Source of the DNA: Methanoculleus sp. UBA374
Lineage (GTDB): Archaea > Halobacteriota > Methanomicrobia > Methanomicrobiales > Methanoculleaceae
Assembly (NCBI GenBank): GCA_002508705.1
Contig: DAYL01000003.1
Span: forward strand, 10,127-74,126
Direction of reading: 5' to 3'
DNA length: 64,000 bases
This document shows positions 17,666-26,800 of this stretch, one piece after another (within the stretch, counting starts at the first letter, position 1; every line of letters starts with the position of its first letter). The position numbers were made by a program, and so were the translations under genes. The notes below the pieces were generated by a model. The model saw only the letters and a list, made by a program, of their open reading frames with translations, searched no databases and had not been told where the DNA came from.

Positions 17666-18358
17666 ATGAAGTTGATTACCGTTGCAGGCCCTCCGTCTTC
17701 AGGGAAGACCTCCGTGATTCTCAAAACCATTGCAGCTCTCGGACTACCCGGGGGGAGCGTGGGCGTCGTGAAGTTCGACTCGCTCACCTCCTTCGATCAC
17801 CAGCGCTACGACGAACAGGGGATACCCAACCAGACCGCGTTCGCCGGCAAGATCTGTCCCGACCACTTCTTCGTCAGCAATGTTGAAGGGGCGGTCGAGT
17901 GGGGCATGAAGAAGGGGCTGTCGGTTCTCGTCACGGAGAGCGCAGGGCTCTGCAACCGGTGCTCGCCGTACGTGAACGGCATTCTGTCGGTCTGCGTGAT
18001 CGACAACCTTTCCGGCGTCAATACCCCGAGGAAGATCGGGCCGATGCTGAAATACGCCGATATCGTCGTCGTCACCAAAGGGGATATCGTCTCTCAGGCG
18101 GAGCGTGAAGTCTTTGCCTTCAACGTCCACGAGGTCAATGCGGCGGCAATCGTTCTCTTCGTCAACGGCATTACCGGCCAGGGAGCGTTCATGCTCGCCC
18201 GCTACTGGCAGGACGCACTCGATATCCAGACGCTTCGCGACCGCAAACTCAGGTTCACCATGCCCGCCGCCATCTGCTCGTACTGCACCGGCGAGACCCT
18301 TATCGGGGAGCCGTATCAGATGGGGATGGTCAAAAGAGTGGGGTTTGACGACGCATGA
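17666..18358 (+). CDS. HypB/CobW-like GTPase with two CXXC motifs
   Basis: A 230-residue P-loop GTPase of the G3E type (HypB, UreG, CobW), a class that delivers metals to target proteins. The Walker A GPPSSGKTS spans residues 8-16, and the base-specificity motif appears as TKGD (137-140). Two cysteine pairs, CNRC (96-99) and CSYC (204-207), could hold a metal ion or a cluster; the second is not typical of HypB. Its stop overlaps the next start (ATGA). With the following ABC-type ATPase and the DUF364 protein it forms a tight rightward operon. Metal-cofactor assembly is the likely theme, with the client unknown. Confidence 0.82.
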   Translation: MKLITVAGPPSSGKTSVILKTIAALGLPGGSVGVVKFDSLTSFDHQRYDEQGIPNQTAFAGKICPDHFFVSNVEGAVEWGMKKGLSVLVTESAGLCNRCSPYVNGILSVCVIDNLSGVNTPRKIGPMLKYADIVVVTKGDIVSQAEREVFAFNVHEVNAAAIVLFVNGITGQGAFMLARYWQDALDIQTLRDRKLRFTMPAAICSYCTGETLIGEPYQMGMVKRVGFDDA

Positions 18359-19389
18359 ATGCCCTCGGTTACGTTGCCGAGGTTTCGACCGTCCCAATCG
18401 GCGAGATCCTCCGCCGCTATCCTCTTGCAGTCGATTACCTTGCCAATATGCGACTCGCCGGGGTCGATGAGACCAAAACACTCCCCGAAATTCTGGAGGA
18501 TGTCGATGAGGATATGCTTGAGGAGTTCGGGCTCGACCGTGAGGAGGTCATCTACCACTTCTGTGCATTCCTTGAGGCGTTTTCCCGGGCGAAGGGGTCG
18601 GATGAGGCGATCTCCTCCGTTACGATCCTCGGCGGACGGGACAAGACAGGAAGGCCGGAGATGGTCGAATTGACAATAACGCCCGGTGAGGTCGTCAGCA
18701 TCGTCGGTCCCACCGGCTCGGGGAAGAGCAGACTGCTTGAAGATATAGAATGCCTCGCCCAGCGCGATACGCCGACCGCAAGGCAGATCCTCATCAACGG
18801 CTCGGTTCCCGATGCCGACAAAAGATTCGCCACCGGGGGCAAACTGGTGGCCCAGCTCTCGCAGAATATGAACTTCGTCATGGACTTAACCGTGCAGGAA
18901 TTCCTGAAAATGCACGCAAAAAGCCGGATGATCCCCGATCCCGCCGCAGTTGTGGAGAAGTGTTTTGCGGTTGCCAACTCTCTTGCGGGCGAGAAATTTA
19001 CGCTCGATACGAAAGTCACCCAGCTCTCCGGCGGGCAGTCGCGGTCGCTGATGATCGCCGATACCGCACTTCTGAGTTCATCCCCGATCATCCTTATCGA
19101 CGAACTGGAAAATGCAGGAATCGACCGGCGGGAGGCGGTCAAGCTCCTTGTCGGCAACGAGAAGATCGTCCTCATGTCGACGCACGATCCGCTCCTCGCC
19201 CTCCGCGCAGACAAACGGATCGTCATCAGAAACGGCGGCATTGCAAAAGTGATTGAAACGACGGCGGAAGAAGAAGAGACGCTGCATAAAATCGAGGCGA
19301 TCGACTCCGTCCTCCTCGATATCCGTAATCAACTCCGGGGAGGAGGGATCGTTGCAAAAGAGAGTATCCCGGAATTTCAGGAGAAATGA
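18355..19389 (+). CDS. ABC-type ATPase with DUF1858-like N-terminal domain
   Basis: A 344-residue soluble protein. The first ~80 residues (VPIGEILRRYPLAVDYLANM) resemble the DUF1858/ScdA N-terminal helical domain. The rest is a single ABC nucleotide-binding domain: Walker A GPTGSGKS (118-125), Q-loop region QLSQNMNF, signature LSGGQ (224-228), Walker B IILIDE (245-250) and switch H277. It has no membrane segments and no permease gene is adjacent, so it is more likely a regulatory or chaperone ATPase than part of a transporter. It is coupled to the GTPase by an ATGA overlap and lies 3 bp before the DUF364 gene. Confidence 0.82.
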   Translation: MNALGYVAEVSTVPIGEILRRYPLAVDYLANMRLAGVDETKTLPEILEDVDEDMLEEFGLDREEVIYHFCAFLEAFSRAKGSDEAISSVTILGGRDKTGRPEMVELTITPGEVVSIVGPTGSGKSRLLEDIECLAQRDTPTARQILINGSVPDADKRFATGGKLVAQLSQNMNFVMDLTVQEFLKMHAKSRMIPDPAAVVEKCFAVANSLAGEKFTLDTKVTQLSGGQSRSLMIADTALLSSSPIILIDELENAGIDRREAVKLLVGNEKIVLMSTHDPLLALRADKRIVIRNGGIAKVIETTAEEEETLHKIEAIDSVLLDIRNQLRGGGIVAKESIPEFQEK

Positions 19390-19392
19390 CCT

Positions 19393-20151
19393 ATGTGGGA
19401 GTTATACGACGCATTGATCGAAGAGATCCCGGACGATATCATCGTCGATGACATCGTCGTCGGCGGAGAGATGACGTATGTTGAGGCAAACGGCGGCATC
19501 GGTCTTGCGGCATACCGCGATTATGTCCAGCGCGCGCCGATGATGACCAAAAATCGGATTGGAATGCCGTTAAAAGAGGTCGCCGGGTGTGTGAAGTCCT
19601 GGAATCTGCGGGAAGCGTCCATCGGCCAGTCGGCGATCGATGCGTGGTACAACCACCCGGATGTCGCTCGGCGCGCAGGGATCGAGGTTCCGGAAAAGAA
19701 GCGGGTTGAGGAGCGGCTGAAAGACCCGTTCATCCGGTCCCAGAACCTCGTGAAAGGAAAGAAGGTCTGTGTCGTCGGTCATTTTCCGTTCCTTGAGAAG
19801 CTGATCGCCCCGGTCTCCGACCTGAGCATCGTTGAGTGGGACCCCGCGGAGGGGGATTACCCGTATTCCGCCTGTGAGTATCTGCTGCCGGAATGCGATT
19901 ATGCGTTCCTGACCTGTGCCGCCGTCGGGGACAAGAGCATGCCGCGGCTTCTTGAACTCTCGGAGAATGCAGAAGCGGTGACGATCGTAGGTCCGGGAAC
20001 TCCTCTGTCCTCGGTATTCTTCGATTACGGCGTCTCCGATCTCTCGGGTTTTGTCGTGACCGACGCTCCGCTCGCCAAAAGGATTATTGCAGGAGCGGAG
20101 AGCCAGAGGATCTTCGGGGCGGGAATGAAGGTGCAGTACCTCCGCCCCTGA
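19393..20151 (+). CDS. DUF4213/DUF364 protein, putative metal-binding enzyme
   Basis: A 252-residue protein. The N-terminal ~95 residues match DUF4213 (enolase-like N-domain) and the C-terminal part DUF364 (Rossmann-like; KKVCVVGHFPFLEKL starts the fold). A crystal structure of a family member was interpreted as a possible heavy-metal chelation protein. Residues fitting a pocket include the CAAVGDKS and GPGTPLSS turns. It ends a three-gene operon after a HypB-like GTPase and an ABC-type ATPase. The partnership supports metal handling without naming the metal. Confidence 0.8.
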   Translation: MWELYDALIEEIPDDIIVDDIVVGGEMTYVEANGGIGLAAYRDYVQRAPMMTKNRIGMPLKEVAGCVKSWNLREASIGQSAIDAWYNHPDVARRAGIEVPEKKRVEERLKDPFIRSQNLVKGKKVCVVGHFPFLEKLIAPVSDLSIVEWDPAEGDYPYSACEYLLPECDYAFLTCAAVGDKSMPRLLELSENAEAVTIVGPGTPLSSVFFDYGVSDLSGFVVTDAPLAKRIIAGAESQRIFGAGMKVQYLRP

Positions 20152-20253
20152 GGAGATTGCGGCGCATCGTTGCCGCTCATGGACGTGCCGCCCGTACTTA
20201 CCGGCAGAGGTCTATAGCGGCTGACGGGGGCGGAGACCCTCTCTTTTCGTCCG

Positions 20254-22089
20254 TCACATCTCGATCCGGGTCGAAACGCCGTGCATGTGGTCCGCCGGCA
20301 AACGGTAGAACTGGACGAATGTCGGCGCAAGCCGTTTGATCGTGGCGAACACCTGCCAGACCAGATGGTTGGTCACGATCTCCTCGAGCCCATAGAAGAT
20401 CACTTTCTCCCGAATGTCATGTTCCCTCAGGATCGGGGTGATGTCCACGAACTCGAGGTATCCGTGCCGGATCTCAAATGTCCGGAGTCCCTCGGCCAGG
20501 TCACGCTTGAAGCCGTGCACGACCCCGAACGGCGTGTCGTCGACCACAATCGAGACCAGAATGTTATCCTGATACAGGATGTTGTTCACGAACATGGTCC
20601 GGGCGATGTACGGCGGTATCCGTTTCACGTCCCGGGCGAAAAAGAGGGCGGTACCGCTGATAGGCTCCATGGTGTCCCGGATCTTACGGTACTGACGGAG
20701 AAAATCCTTGAGCTGAACCGGCCGGAACGCACGATGGAGCCGGCGCTGGCCCGCAAGGTAGATCAGGATCACACCCATCGGCACGGCTGCGAACACAAGC
20801 GACCAGTACCCGCCGGTCACGAGCTTGCTCTGGCTCGCACCGAGGAAGAGGAAGTCGATAAGGGTGATGCCCCACGCAAGGGCTGCATGGCCGTACCGGT
20901 GCCGGTATAGGAAGATGCCGGTGATCAGGATACCGGAGATAACCATCGTTCCCGTGACGGCGAGCCCGTATGCGGACGCAAGGTGCCGGGACTCCCGGAA
21001 GAAGAGCATCACAAAGAGCACGGCGAAAAGCAGCATCCAGTTGACGCTGTTGATGTAGATCTGCGACCGTAGCGCGGTCGATGTGTATTCGACCTTCAGT
21101 GTCGGCAGGAGCCGGGTCATGATCCCCTGATAGACGATCGAGAAGATCCCGCTGATCATCGCCTGCGACGCGATCACGGTCGCGGCGATCGAGAGGAGGA
21201 CGAAGGGGATGTACAGACCAGCCGAGAGGGAGAGGATCATCTCAAAGAGGATGCTCGATGCATCGGGCTGTATCAGCGCAAAAGCCCCCTGTCCCAGGTA
21301 ATTGATCACGAGCGCCGGGAAGACGAAGCACCAGGCCCGACGGATCGGTTCGCGGCCGAGGTGTCCCATGTCGGCGTACAGGGCTTCGCCGCCCGTCGCA
21401 CAGAGGATCACCGACGCGAGGACCAGGAAGGACTCAAGCCCGTTCGAGAAGAGGAAGTTCACCCCGATGAGTGGATTGATCGCCCAGAGGACGGTGGGCG
21501 CCTGTACGATCATGATGATGCCCGACAGAGTCAGCGCGGCAAACCAGACGACCATGAGCGGCCCGAAGGTGACCGCGACCCGATCGGTGCCCCGCCGCTG
21601 AATGGAGAAGAGTATAATGGCGATGCCGGCTGCGAGCAGGATAAGCATGTCCGGCCCCACCCCCTTGAGGCCCGGGATCAGCGGCACACCTTCGACGGCC
21701 GAGAGTATGCTGATTGCCGGGGTAATCACGCCGTCGCCGATCAGGAGCGAGACCCCGATCACGGTCAGGATCAGGAGGGCGTAGCGCGACCTGGAGTGCT
21801 TCAGGAGCGGGTTCAGGAGCTCCCGCAGCACGATCGTCCCGCCCTCCCCCCTCTTTCCCAGGCTCATGGCGAGCCAGGCGTACTGGACCGAGACGATCAG
21901 AAGCAGGGTCCAGATGATCAGGGAGAGGACGCCGAGGATCGCGGCTTCGGTCCGGGGAATGAGGGCGAGAATCACCGTCAGGGTATAGATGGGGCTTGTC
22001 CCGATATCGCCGAAGACAAGGCCCGCTGCCTTGACCGCCCCCAGAGTTCCGGTCTCCTTCCCGCCTCCAGCGGCGCCAGTTCCCCCCAT
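20254..22089 (-). CDS. kup: KUP-family potassium uptake transporter
   Basis: A membrane protein of 611 residues from the chosen ATG. The signature GLVFGDIGTSPIYTL lies near the N-terminus, followed by about 12 hydrophobic segments and a soluble C-terminal domain of ~160 residues ending RLPADHMHGVSTRIEM. KUP proteins take up K+ with protons. An upstream in-frame TTG at 22128 would add 13 residues; the ATG at 22089 is preferred because the family motif then starts near residue 20. The 3' end faces the DUF364 gene with about 100 bp between. Confidence 0.92.
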   Translation of the reverse strand: MGGTGAAGGGKETGTLGAVKAAGLVFGDIGTSPIYTLTVILALIPRTEAAILGVLSLIIWTLLLIVSVQYAWLAMSLGKRGEGGTIVLRELLNPLLKHSRSRYALLILTVIGVSLLIGDGVITPAISILSAVEGVPLIPGLKGVGPDMLILLAAGIAIILFSIQRRGTDRVAVTFGPLMVVWFAALTLSGIIMIVQAPTVLWAINPLIGVNFLFSNGLESFLVLASVILCATGGEALYADMGHLGREPIRRAWCFVFPALVINYLGQGAFALIQPDASSILFEMILSLSAGLYIPFVLLSIAATVIASQAMISGIFSIVYQGIMTRLLPTLKVEYTSTALRSQIYINSVNWMLLFAVLFVMLFFRESRHLASAYGLAVTGTMVISGILITGIFLYRHRYGHAALAWGITLIDFLFLGASQSKLVTGGYWSLVFAAVPMGVILIYLAGQRRLHRAFRPVQLKDFLRQYRKIRDTMEPISGTALFFARDVKRIPPYIARTMFVNNILYQDNILVSIVVDDTPFGVVHGFKRDLAEGLRTFEIRHGYLEFVDITPILREHDIREKVIFYGLEEIVTNHLVWQVFATIKRLAPTFVQFYRLPADHMHGVSTRIEM

Positions 22090-22234
22090 ACAGGAAGATG
22101 GCCGCCTGCTGCCAATAAATCTATTCAATCGCTCATCTCTTCACGCAGGCAGCCGTAACCCCGTGGTATGTCTCTCGGACAATGCCCGGAACACCGACAG
22201 ATTCCAGCGGATCATAACACCGGCAACCGCCGGC

Positions 22235-22245
22235 AAAAGAAAAAA
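22235..22245 (-). terminator. T-rich terminator after rpl12
   Basis: Read on the minus strand, TTTTTTCTTTT begins three bases beyond the rpl12 stop codon. No strong hairpin precedes it, as is usual for archaeal termination. It ends the rpl11-rpl1-rpl10-rpl12 transcript. Confidence 0.6.
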
Positions 22246-22247
22246 GT

Positions 22248-22574
22248 TTAGCCGAAGAGGGCGCCGAGACCGGCCATACCGCTCTCTTCTTCCTCTTCCT
22301 TCTTTGCCTCTTCCTTGGCCTCGTCCGCGGCTGCTGCGGCGGGTGCTGCGGCGGCAGGGGCAGCAGCGGCTGCCGCGGGTGCGGCGGCGGCCGGAGCAAC
22401 GGCGGCCTTGCTGATGGCCTCGTCGATGTTCACATCTTCGAGTGCGGCGACAAGGGCCTTCACACGGGCATCCTCGACGGCGACACCGGCCGCCTTCAGG
22501 ACAGCAGTCACATTCTCTTCAGTTACATCCTTGCCTGCGTTGTGCAGGAGCAGTGCAGCGTAGATATACTCCAT
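22248..22574 (-). CDS. rpl12: Large-subunit ribosomal protein P1/L12
   Basis: A 108-residue archaeal P1, the flexible stalk protein that recruits translation factors. It has the helical dimerisation domain ([15 protein letters not shown]...), an Ala-rich hinge and the conserved acidic tail [16 protein letters not shown]. The same tail ends P0/L10 just upstream, with almost identical DNA. It lies 30 bp after rpl10. Confidence 0.96.
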   Translation of the reverse strand: MEYIYAALLLHNAGKDVTEENVTAVLKAAGVAVEDARVKALVAALEDVNIDEAISKAAVAPAAAAPAAAAAAPAAAAPAAAAADEAKEEAKKEEEEESGMAGLGALFG

Positions 22575-22604
22575 AGTTCATTCACCTTTGGTTTTGAAAT
22601 ACTG

Positions 22605-23633
22605 TTAGCCGAAGAGGGCGCCGAGACCGGCCATGCCGCTCTCTTCTTCCTCTTCCTTCTTCTCCTCTTCCGTCTCTTCTTTTTCGGGCTTTGCCTCGGC
22701 CGTCTTCTCCGTTGCCGCGGGTGCCGCCGCAACGGTTGCCGCCGAGGCGGCCTTCAGGGTCGCCTCATCGAGCTCGAACCCATGGGCCTCTGCCGCAAGC
22801 GCGACACCCAGCATCTCCCGCTGTGCCCGCCCGATGATCAGGTCGATGATGTCCTTCTCGTAGATGCTCGCTTCGACACCTACAGTCCGGGCTTCCCGAA
22901 CCGCCTTGCCGATGATGGCGCCGATGGTGAGCGGTGTCGGGATGACGGCATTGACCGAGAGGTTAAACGCCTGCTGGGCCGCAAGCACGATATTGCGGTA
23001 GTAAGCCTCTTCATCGATAACGAGGAGGTCGGGCGTAAAGACGGTGTTCTTGTAGTAAGCAGCCTGGAGGACGAGACCGACGTCCATCGGCTTGATGTCG
23101 AGCTTCACGAGAGCATCGGCAATCTTCTTGCTGATGACCTCACCCTTCTTCACGACCGTCTTCGTCTCACGAATCTTGACCTTTCCACCCTCAATGGCTG
23201 CCGGAATGCCCACCTGCTGGAGTTCGCCCACAATGGGGCCGGGCTTGAAGCTGGTCGGGCCCTTCGGGACGACGATATCCTCCGGTGCAATCTCGCCGGG
23301 CTTCGCCGCCATCTTCGTCTTGGTCTGCTCAAGCAGCTTGAAGAGTTTGAAAGGGTTCTCGTTCGTGAAGATCATGGCGCTCTGGCCTTCGGCATGTTCC
23401 CTCAGAGCCACAACGCTGCCGCCGACCTCATTTAAGGCGTGCTCGATCAGCGTGTTCCGGGCCATCTTCACCCTCGCCGTACCGCGGAGGTTCCTCCGGA
23501 TATGCTGGACCTGCGAGGCGGGAATGCCGTACATGTCCACAACGCCGACGAGCGAATGCTCCCCGATACCGCGCTTGATCTCGTCCACCTCGTCCTTCTT
23601 CCACTTGGGCAGGTGGTGTGTGTAGAGTGCCAT
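22605..23633 (-). CDS. rpl10: Large-subunit ribosomal protein P0/L10
   Basis: A 342-residue archaeal P0, the stalk base that binds 23S rRNA and anchors P1 dimers. The rRNA-binding N-terminal domain (HHLPKWKKDEVDEIK...), the archaeal insertion, the helical spine for P1 binding (~220-290) and the tail [13 protein letters not shown] are all visible. The start overlaps the rpl1 stop by one base (TAATG). Confidence 0.96.
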   Translation of the reverse strand: MALYTHHLPKWKKDEVDEIKRGIGEHSLVGVVDMYGIPASQVQHIRRNLRGTARVKMARNTLIEHALNEVGGSVVALREHAEGQSAMIFTNENPFKLFKLLEQTKTKMAAKPGEIAPEDIVVPKGPTSFKPGPIVGELQQVGIPAAIEGGKVKIRETKTVVKKGEVISKKIADALVKLDIKPMDVGLVLQAAYYKNTVFTPDLLVIDEEAYYRNIVLAAQQAFNLSVNAVIPTPLTIGAIIGKAVREARTVGVEASIYEKDIIDLIIGRAQREMLGVALAAEAHGFELDEATLKAASAATVAAAPAATEKTAEAKPEKEETEEEKKEEEEESGMAGLGALFG

Positions 23634-24274
23634 TAGATTACCCTCACTGCCGGCCCCATGGTTGTCTTCACGTAGACCGAGTGAATGTTCAGTGCCCCGC
23701 TCTCCAGGACGGACTCAACCCGCCGAAGAACCGCTTCGATGTTCTCGGCGATCTGCTCCGGTTCCATTCCGGCCGACCCAACCTTCGTGTGGAAGACTTT
23801 CTTGTCCTTCGTCCGGATCTTCACGGAACCCCTCAGACGCTGAACAATGGGCCGGATATCCATTCCCTGCGGAACCGGCATGGGCATCCTGCCCCGCGGA
23901 CCGAGCCTGACACCGAGATAACGACCGACGAGAGGCATCACTGCCGTCTCTGCAAGGAAGAACTGATACTCTTCCGCCATTTTACGCGCTTCCCGGGGTT
24001 CTCCCCCGAGCCGCTCGATCTCCTCAGGTCCGATAATAAGGTCCACATTCGCCTCTTTGGCCTGTGTGGTGATGTCGCCCTTCCCGAGAACGGCGATCTT
24101 GACGTTGTCAAAACCGTTCGGGAGGAGAATCGTCTCATCGATACGATTCTTGGGCTGGGACATATCGAGATTCCTGAGGTTGACGGTGATATCCACGCTC
24201 TCCACGAACTTCCTTTCCGGAGCCTGCGAGAGGGCCGTCGTCACGGCTTTTTGTATACTGGTTTTATCGACCAT
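23633..24274 (-). CDS. rpl1: Large-subunit ribosomal protein L1
   Basis: A 213-residue L1 of the mobile stalk at the ribosomal E site. Conserved segments include ILLPNGFDNVKIAVLGKGD and RLGPRGRMPMPVPQG. In Methanococcus L1 represses its own operon by binding a site early in its mRNA; the same could apply here but was not tested. It lies 51 bp after rpl11. Confidence 0.96.
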   Translation of the reverse strand: MVDKTSIQKAVTTALSQAPERKFVESVDITVNLRNLDMSQPKNRIDETILLPNGFDNVKIAVLGKGDITTQAKEANVDLIIGPEEIERLGGEPREARKMAEEYQFFLAETAVMPLVGRYLGVRLGPRGRMPMPVPQGMDIRPIVQRLRGSVKIRTKDKKVFHTKVGSAGMEPEQIAENIEAVLRRVESVLESGALNIHSVYVKTTMGPAVRVI

Positions 24275-24325
24275 CCTTTTCCTCCATAGTACGCGACCTC
24301 ACGATCTTCTATGGTTGTCTGACAT

Positions 24326-24802
24326 CTATGCGACGAGTACGCTGTCGTATGCTCCGTCGTTGATGGCCTGGATCATCTCGCGGGGGCTCTTGCCCTCGAC
24401 GGTGACACCGACGCTCACGCACGTTCCAACGACCTCTTTGACCGCAGATTTCAGGTCGTACGAGAGCATGCCATCAAGTTTCATACGGGCGATACGGACA
24501 GCGGCCTCCAGCGGCAGGTTTCCCGCCACCTGAGCGCCCGGCTCTGCAGACCCCTTTTCGATACCGGCTTCTTTCATAACAAGCGCCGTCGTGGGCGGAA
24601 TGCCCACTTCAATCGTGTAGTTGCGCTTATCGTCGACCGCGACCGTCACCGGCACCTGCATGCCGTTGAAATCAGCCGTCTTCTTGTTGATCTCATCGAC
24701 GACAGCCTTCACGTTGATACCGAGAGGTCCGAGCGCAGGCCCGAGAGGCGGGCCTGCTGTTGCCTTGCCGCCGGGTACCAATACCTCGACCGTTTCTGTC
24801 AT
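24326..24802 (-). CDS. rpl11: Large-subunit ribosomal protein L11
   Basis: A 158-residue L11 that binds the GTPase-associated centre of 23S rRNA. Diagnostic segments are [18 protein letters not shown] near the N-terminus and the rRNA-binding helix [19 protein letters not shown] in the C-terminal domain. It is the first gene of the stalk operon, with a promoter about 70 bp upstream. Confidence 0.96.
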   Translation of the reverse strand: MTETVEVLVPGGKATAGPPLGPALGPLGINVKAVVDEINKKTADFNGMQVPVTVAVDDKRNYTIEVGIPPTTALVMKEAGIEKGSAEPGAQVAGNLPLEAAVRIARMKLDGMLSYDLKSAVKEVVGTCVSVGVTVEGKSPREMIQAINDGAYDSVLVA

Positions 24803-24868
24803 ACAAATTCTCCAGCTTATTCCTCAGGGGAATAGTTGCCTGGGTTATCTAAGGTCATCGTAAAGAGA

Positions 24869-24881
24869 TTTAAATATAATG
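24869..24881 (-). promoter_or_regulatory. TATA box for the rpl11 operon
   Basis: Read on the minus strand, ATTATATTTAAAT is a strong TATA-like box about 70 bp before the rpl11 ATG. It predicts a leader of roughly 45 nt. It lies downstream of the spt5 terminator, so the stalk operon probably has its own promoter. Confidence 0.6.
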
Positions 24882-24984
24882 CCGGACCGTGCCGCGCAAA
24901 TACCGGGCCCGTCGCGCAGGCGGGCACGTCAGAATGAGGGAAACAGCATCAACACCGATGCAGCGACTCCCCGTTGCCCGGGTT

Positions 24985-24990
24985 AAAAAA
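24985..24990 (-). terminator. T-run terminator after spt5
   Basis: On the minus strand TTTTTT follows the spt5 stop by about 17 bases. It lies next to CCCGGGCAACGGGG, which can form a weak hairpin. This separates the dtdA-ftsZ-secE-spt5 transcript from rpl11. Confidence 0.5.
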
Positions 24991-25007
24991 GGGAGAAGAG
25001 AATGCGC

Positions 25008-25490
25008 CTAACCGCCACTCTCCGACCGCTCCACGACGCGAACGGAATCGCCGCGAACCGTGATCGGGATGGGGACCATGCTCTCGTAGAGCTCGACCGT
25101 GATCTCTTCTTTTCCGGAATCAATACGTTTGACGACCGCCTTCTCACCCTTGAACGGTCCGGCGATGATCTCGACGATGGTGCCCTCGGTGATGCCGCTG
25201 ACCACCGGTTTCGGCACCAGGAAATGCTCCACCTCCGAGAGCGCAGTCGAGCCCTGCACCACCGCGCGCGCATGAGGGATCAGCTCCACCAGTTGTTCGA
25301 TTCGGGCGATTGAGTCGGGACTCTCCACAAGGACGTAGCCTTTCAGTTCCTCAGGGACCATGACGGCCGTCACATGAATGTCCTTCTGCTCCCTCGTCAC
25401 CTTCTCGATGTTGTCGGCAACCGTTCGTTCCTGTTTCGCGGTCGTCTTTATTGCATATACCCTGTTTCCGCTCTCAGCCATATTCATCAT
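25008..25490 (-). CDS. spt5: Transcription elongation factor Spt5 (NusG homologue)
   Basis: A 160-residue archaeal Spt5, which clamps RNA polymerase over the cleft with Spt4. The NGN domain (RVYAIKTTAKQERTVADN) is followed by a KOW domain (GTIVEIIAGPFKGEKAVVKR). The start is one of two adjacent ATGs that overlap the secE stop (ATGA), or a third three codons later. The secE-spt5-rpl11 order is conserved across archaea and bacteria. Confidence 0.95.
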   Translation of the reverse strand: MMNMAESGNRVYAIKTTAKQERTVADNIEKVTREQKDIHVTAVMVPEELKGYVLVESPDSIARIEQLVELIPHARAVVQGSTALSEVEHFLVPKPVVSGITEGTIVEIIAGPFKGEKAVVKRIDSGKEEITVELYESMVPIPITVRGDSVRVVERSESGG

Positions 25491-25696
25491 TTAGGCAATA
25501 CCAGCATGATCTCGTATATGACAAACCCGACAAGACCGATGAGCATGATCCCGACCGCCGCCACGATGGCGATCTTCGAGAACTCGTCGCGGGTCGGCGC
25601 CCGTGCCAGTTTCAGCACGCGCCAGTACTTCTTGAAGAGCTCCTCTTCGATCTTGAACGATTTTGCGCCTTCAAATTTTTCTTTATAATCCATCAT
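25487..25696 (-). CDS. secE: Preprotein translocase subunit SecE (Sec61 gamma)
   Basis: A 69-residue single-span membrane protein. The amphipathic helix (KYWRVLKLARAPTRDEFSK) precedes one transmembrane segment (AAVGIMLIGLVGFVIYEIML). It clamps the two halves of the SecY channel. It lies 6 bp after ftsZ and overlaps spt5. Confidence 0.94.
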   Translation of the reverse strand: MMDYKEKFEGAKSFKIEEELFKKYWRVLKLARAPTRDEFSKIAIVAAVGIMLIGLVGFVIYEIMLVLPK

Positions 25697-25702
25697 CTCG
25701 AC

Positions 25703-26800
25703 TCACTTCAGGAAGTCAATCTCAAACTCTTTCATCATCCGTGGCATACTCTTTTCGTTTCTCCCATATATTTGTGGTGACCGGACACCGGTGACCACGA
25801 GGAGCGTCCGCATCTTGCCCTGCATCTCGGGGTCGACCTGGGCGCCCCAGATGATGCGGGCGTCGGGGTCGATGCGGTCGTAAACCTCCTGGATGACGGC
25901 CTCTGCCTCGAACATGGTCATATCGGGCCCGCCGACGACATTGACAAGTGCGGCGCTCGCCCCGCCGATGTCCACGTCGAGCAGCGGGGAGCGCAGCGCC
26001 TTCTTGACCGAGTCGGCGGCTTTGTCCTCACTGTCGCTCTCGCCCATCCCGATCATCGCCACGCCTCCCCGCTCCATGACGGTCCGGACATCAGCGAAGT
26101 CGAGGTTCACGAGCCCGGGCATCGTGATCAGTTCGGTGATGCCCTTCACCGCACGCATCAGCACCTCGTCCGAGACCTTGAAGGCGGCGTGGAGCGGGAG
26201 TCGGGGCACGACCTCGAGCAGGCGGTCGTTCGGCACGACGATAACGGTATCCGCCACCTCGCGGAGCCGCTCAAGACCGGCCTCGGCGTTCTGACCCCGG
26301 ATCGCGCCTTCGGCCGTGAACGGCAGGGTAACTACCGCGATGGTAAGGGCGCCCTCCTCCCGGGCGGACTTCGCGACCACGGGTGCGGAGCCGGTACCGG
26401 TGCCGCCCCCGAGGCCGGTGGTGATGAAAACCATATCGCACCCTTCGACGGCCCGCTTGATGTCGTCCTCGTTCTCGAGGGCCGCCTCCTCGCCGACCTG
26501 GGGGATCGAACCCGCGCCAAGGCCGCGGGTCCTCTGTCTCCCGATCAGGATCCGGGTGTCCGCCCGGGTCCGGATAAGGTGCTGGGCGTCGGTGTTGAGG
26601 GCGATCAGCCGCGCTCCGTTGATACCCTCCTCCGACATCCGGGTGATCGTGTTCGAACCGCCGCCACCGCACCCGACGACCGCGATCTCAGTCCGGAGTT
26701 CCATGAGGACCTCCTCAAGCTCCTTGTCGACCTCTATGGGCTCAGAAAAGCGCTGATCCTCTCGTGCCCGTGAAAGTGCCTCTTCTACAATGGATTTCAT
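25703..26800 (-). CDS. ftsZ: Cell division protein FtsZ
   Basis: A 365-residue tubulin homologue that polymerises with GTP into the division ring. The GTP-binding signature [10 protein letters not shown], the early [13 protein letters not shown] loop and the T7 loop ([11 protein letters not shown]) that completes the catalytic site are present. An N-terminal ~35-residue extension is usual for archaeal FtsZ1. The ATG at 26800 is chosen because it overlaps the dtdA stop (ATGA at 26797-26800). A longer frame upstream lies within dtdA. Confidence 0.96.
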   Translation of the reverse strand: MKSIVEEALSRAREDQRFSEPIEVDKELEEVLMELRTEIAVVGCGGGGSNTITRMSEEGINGARLIALNTDAQHLIRTRADTRILIGRQRTRGLGAGSIPQVGEEAALENEDDIKRAVEGCDMVFITTGLGGGTGTGSAPVVAKSAREEGALTIAVVTLPFTAEGAIRGQNAEAGLERLREVADTVIVVPNDRLLEVVPRLPLHAAFKVSDEVLMRAVKGITELITMPGLVNLDFADVRTVMERGGVAMIGMGESDSEDKAADSVKKALRSPLLDVDIGGASAALVNVVGGPDMTMFEAEAVIQEVYDRIDPDARIIWGAQVDPEMQGKMRTLLVVTGVRSPQIYGRNEKSMPRMMKEFEIDFLK

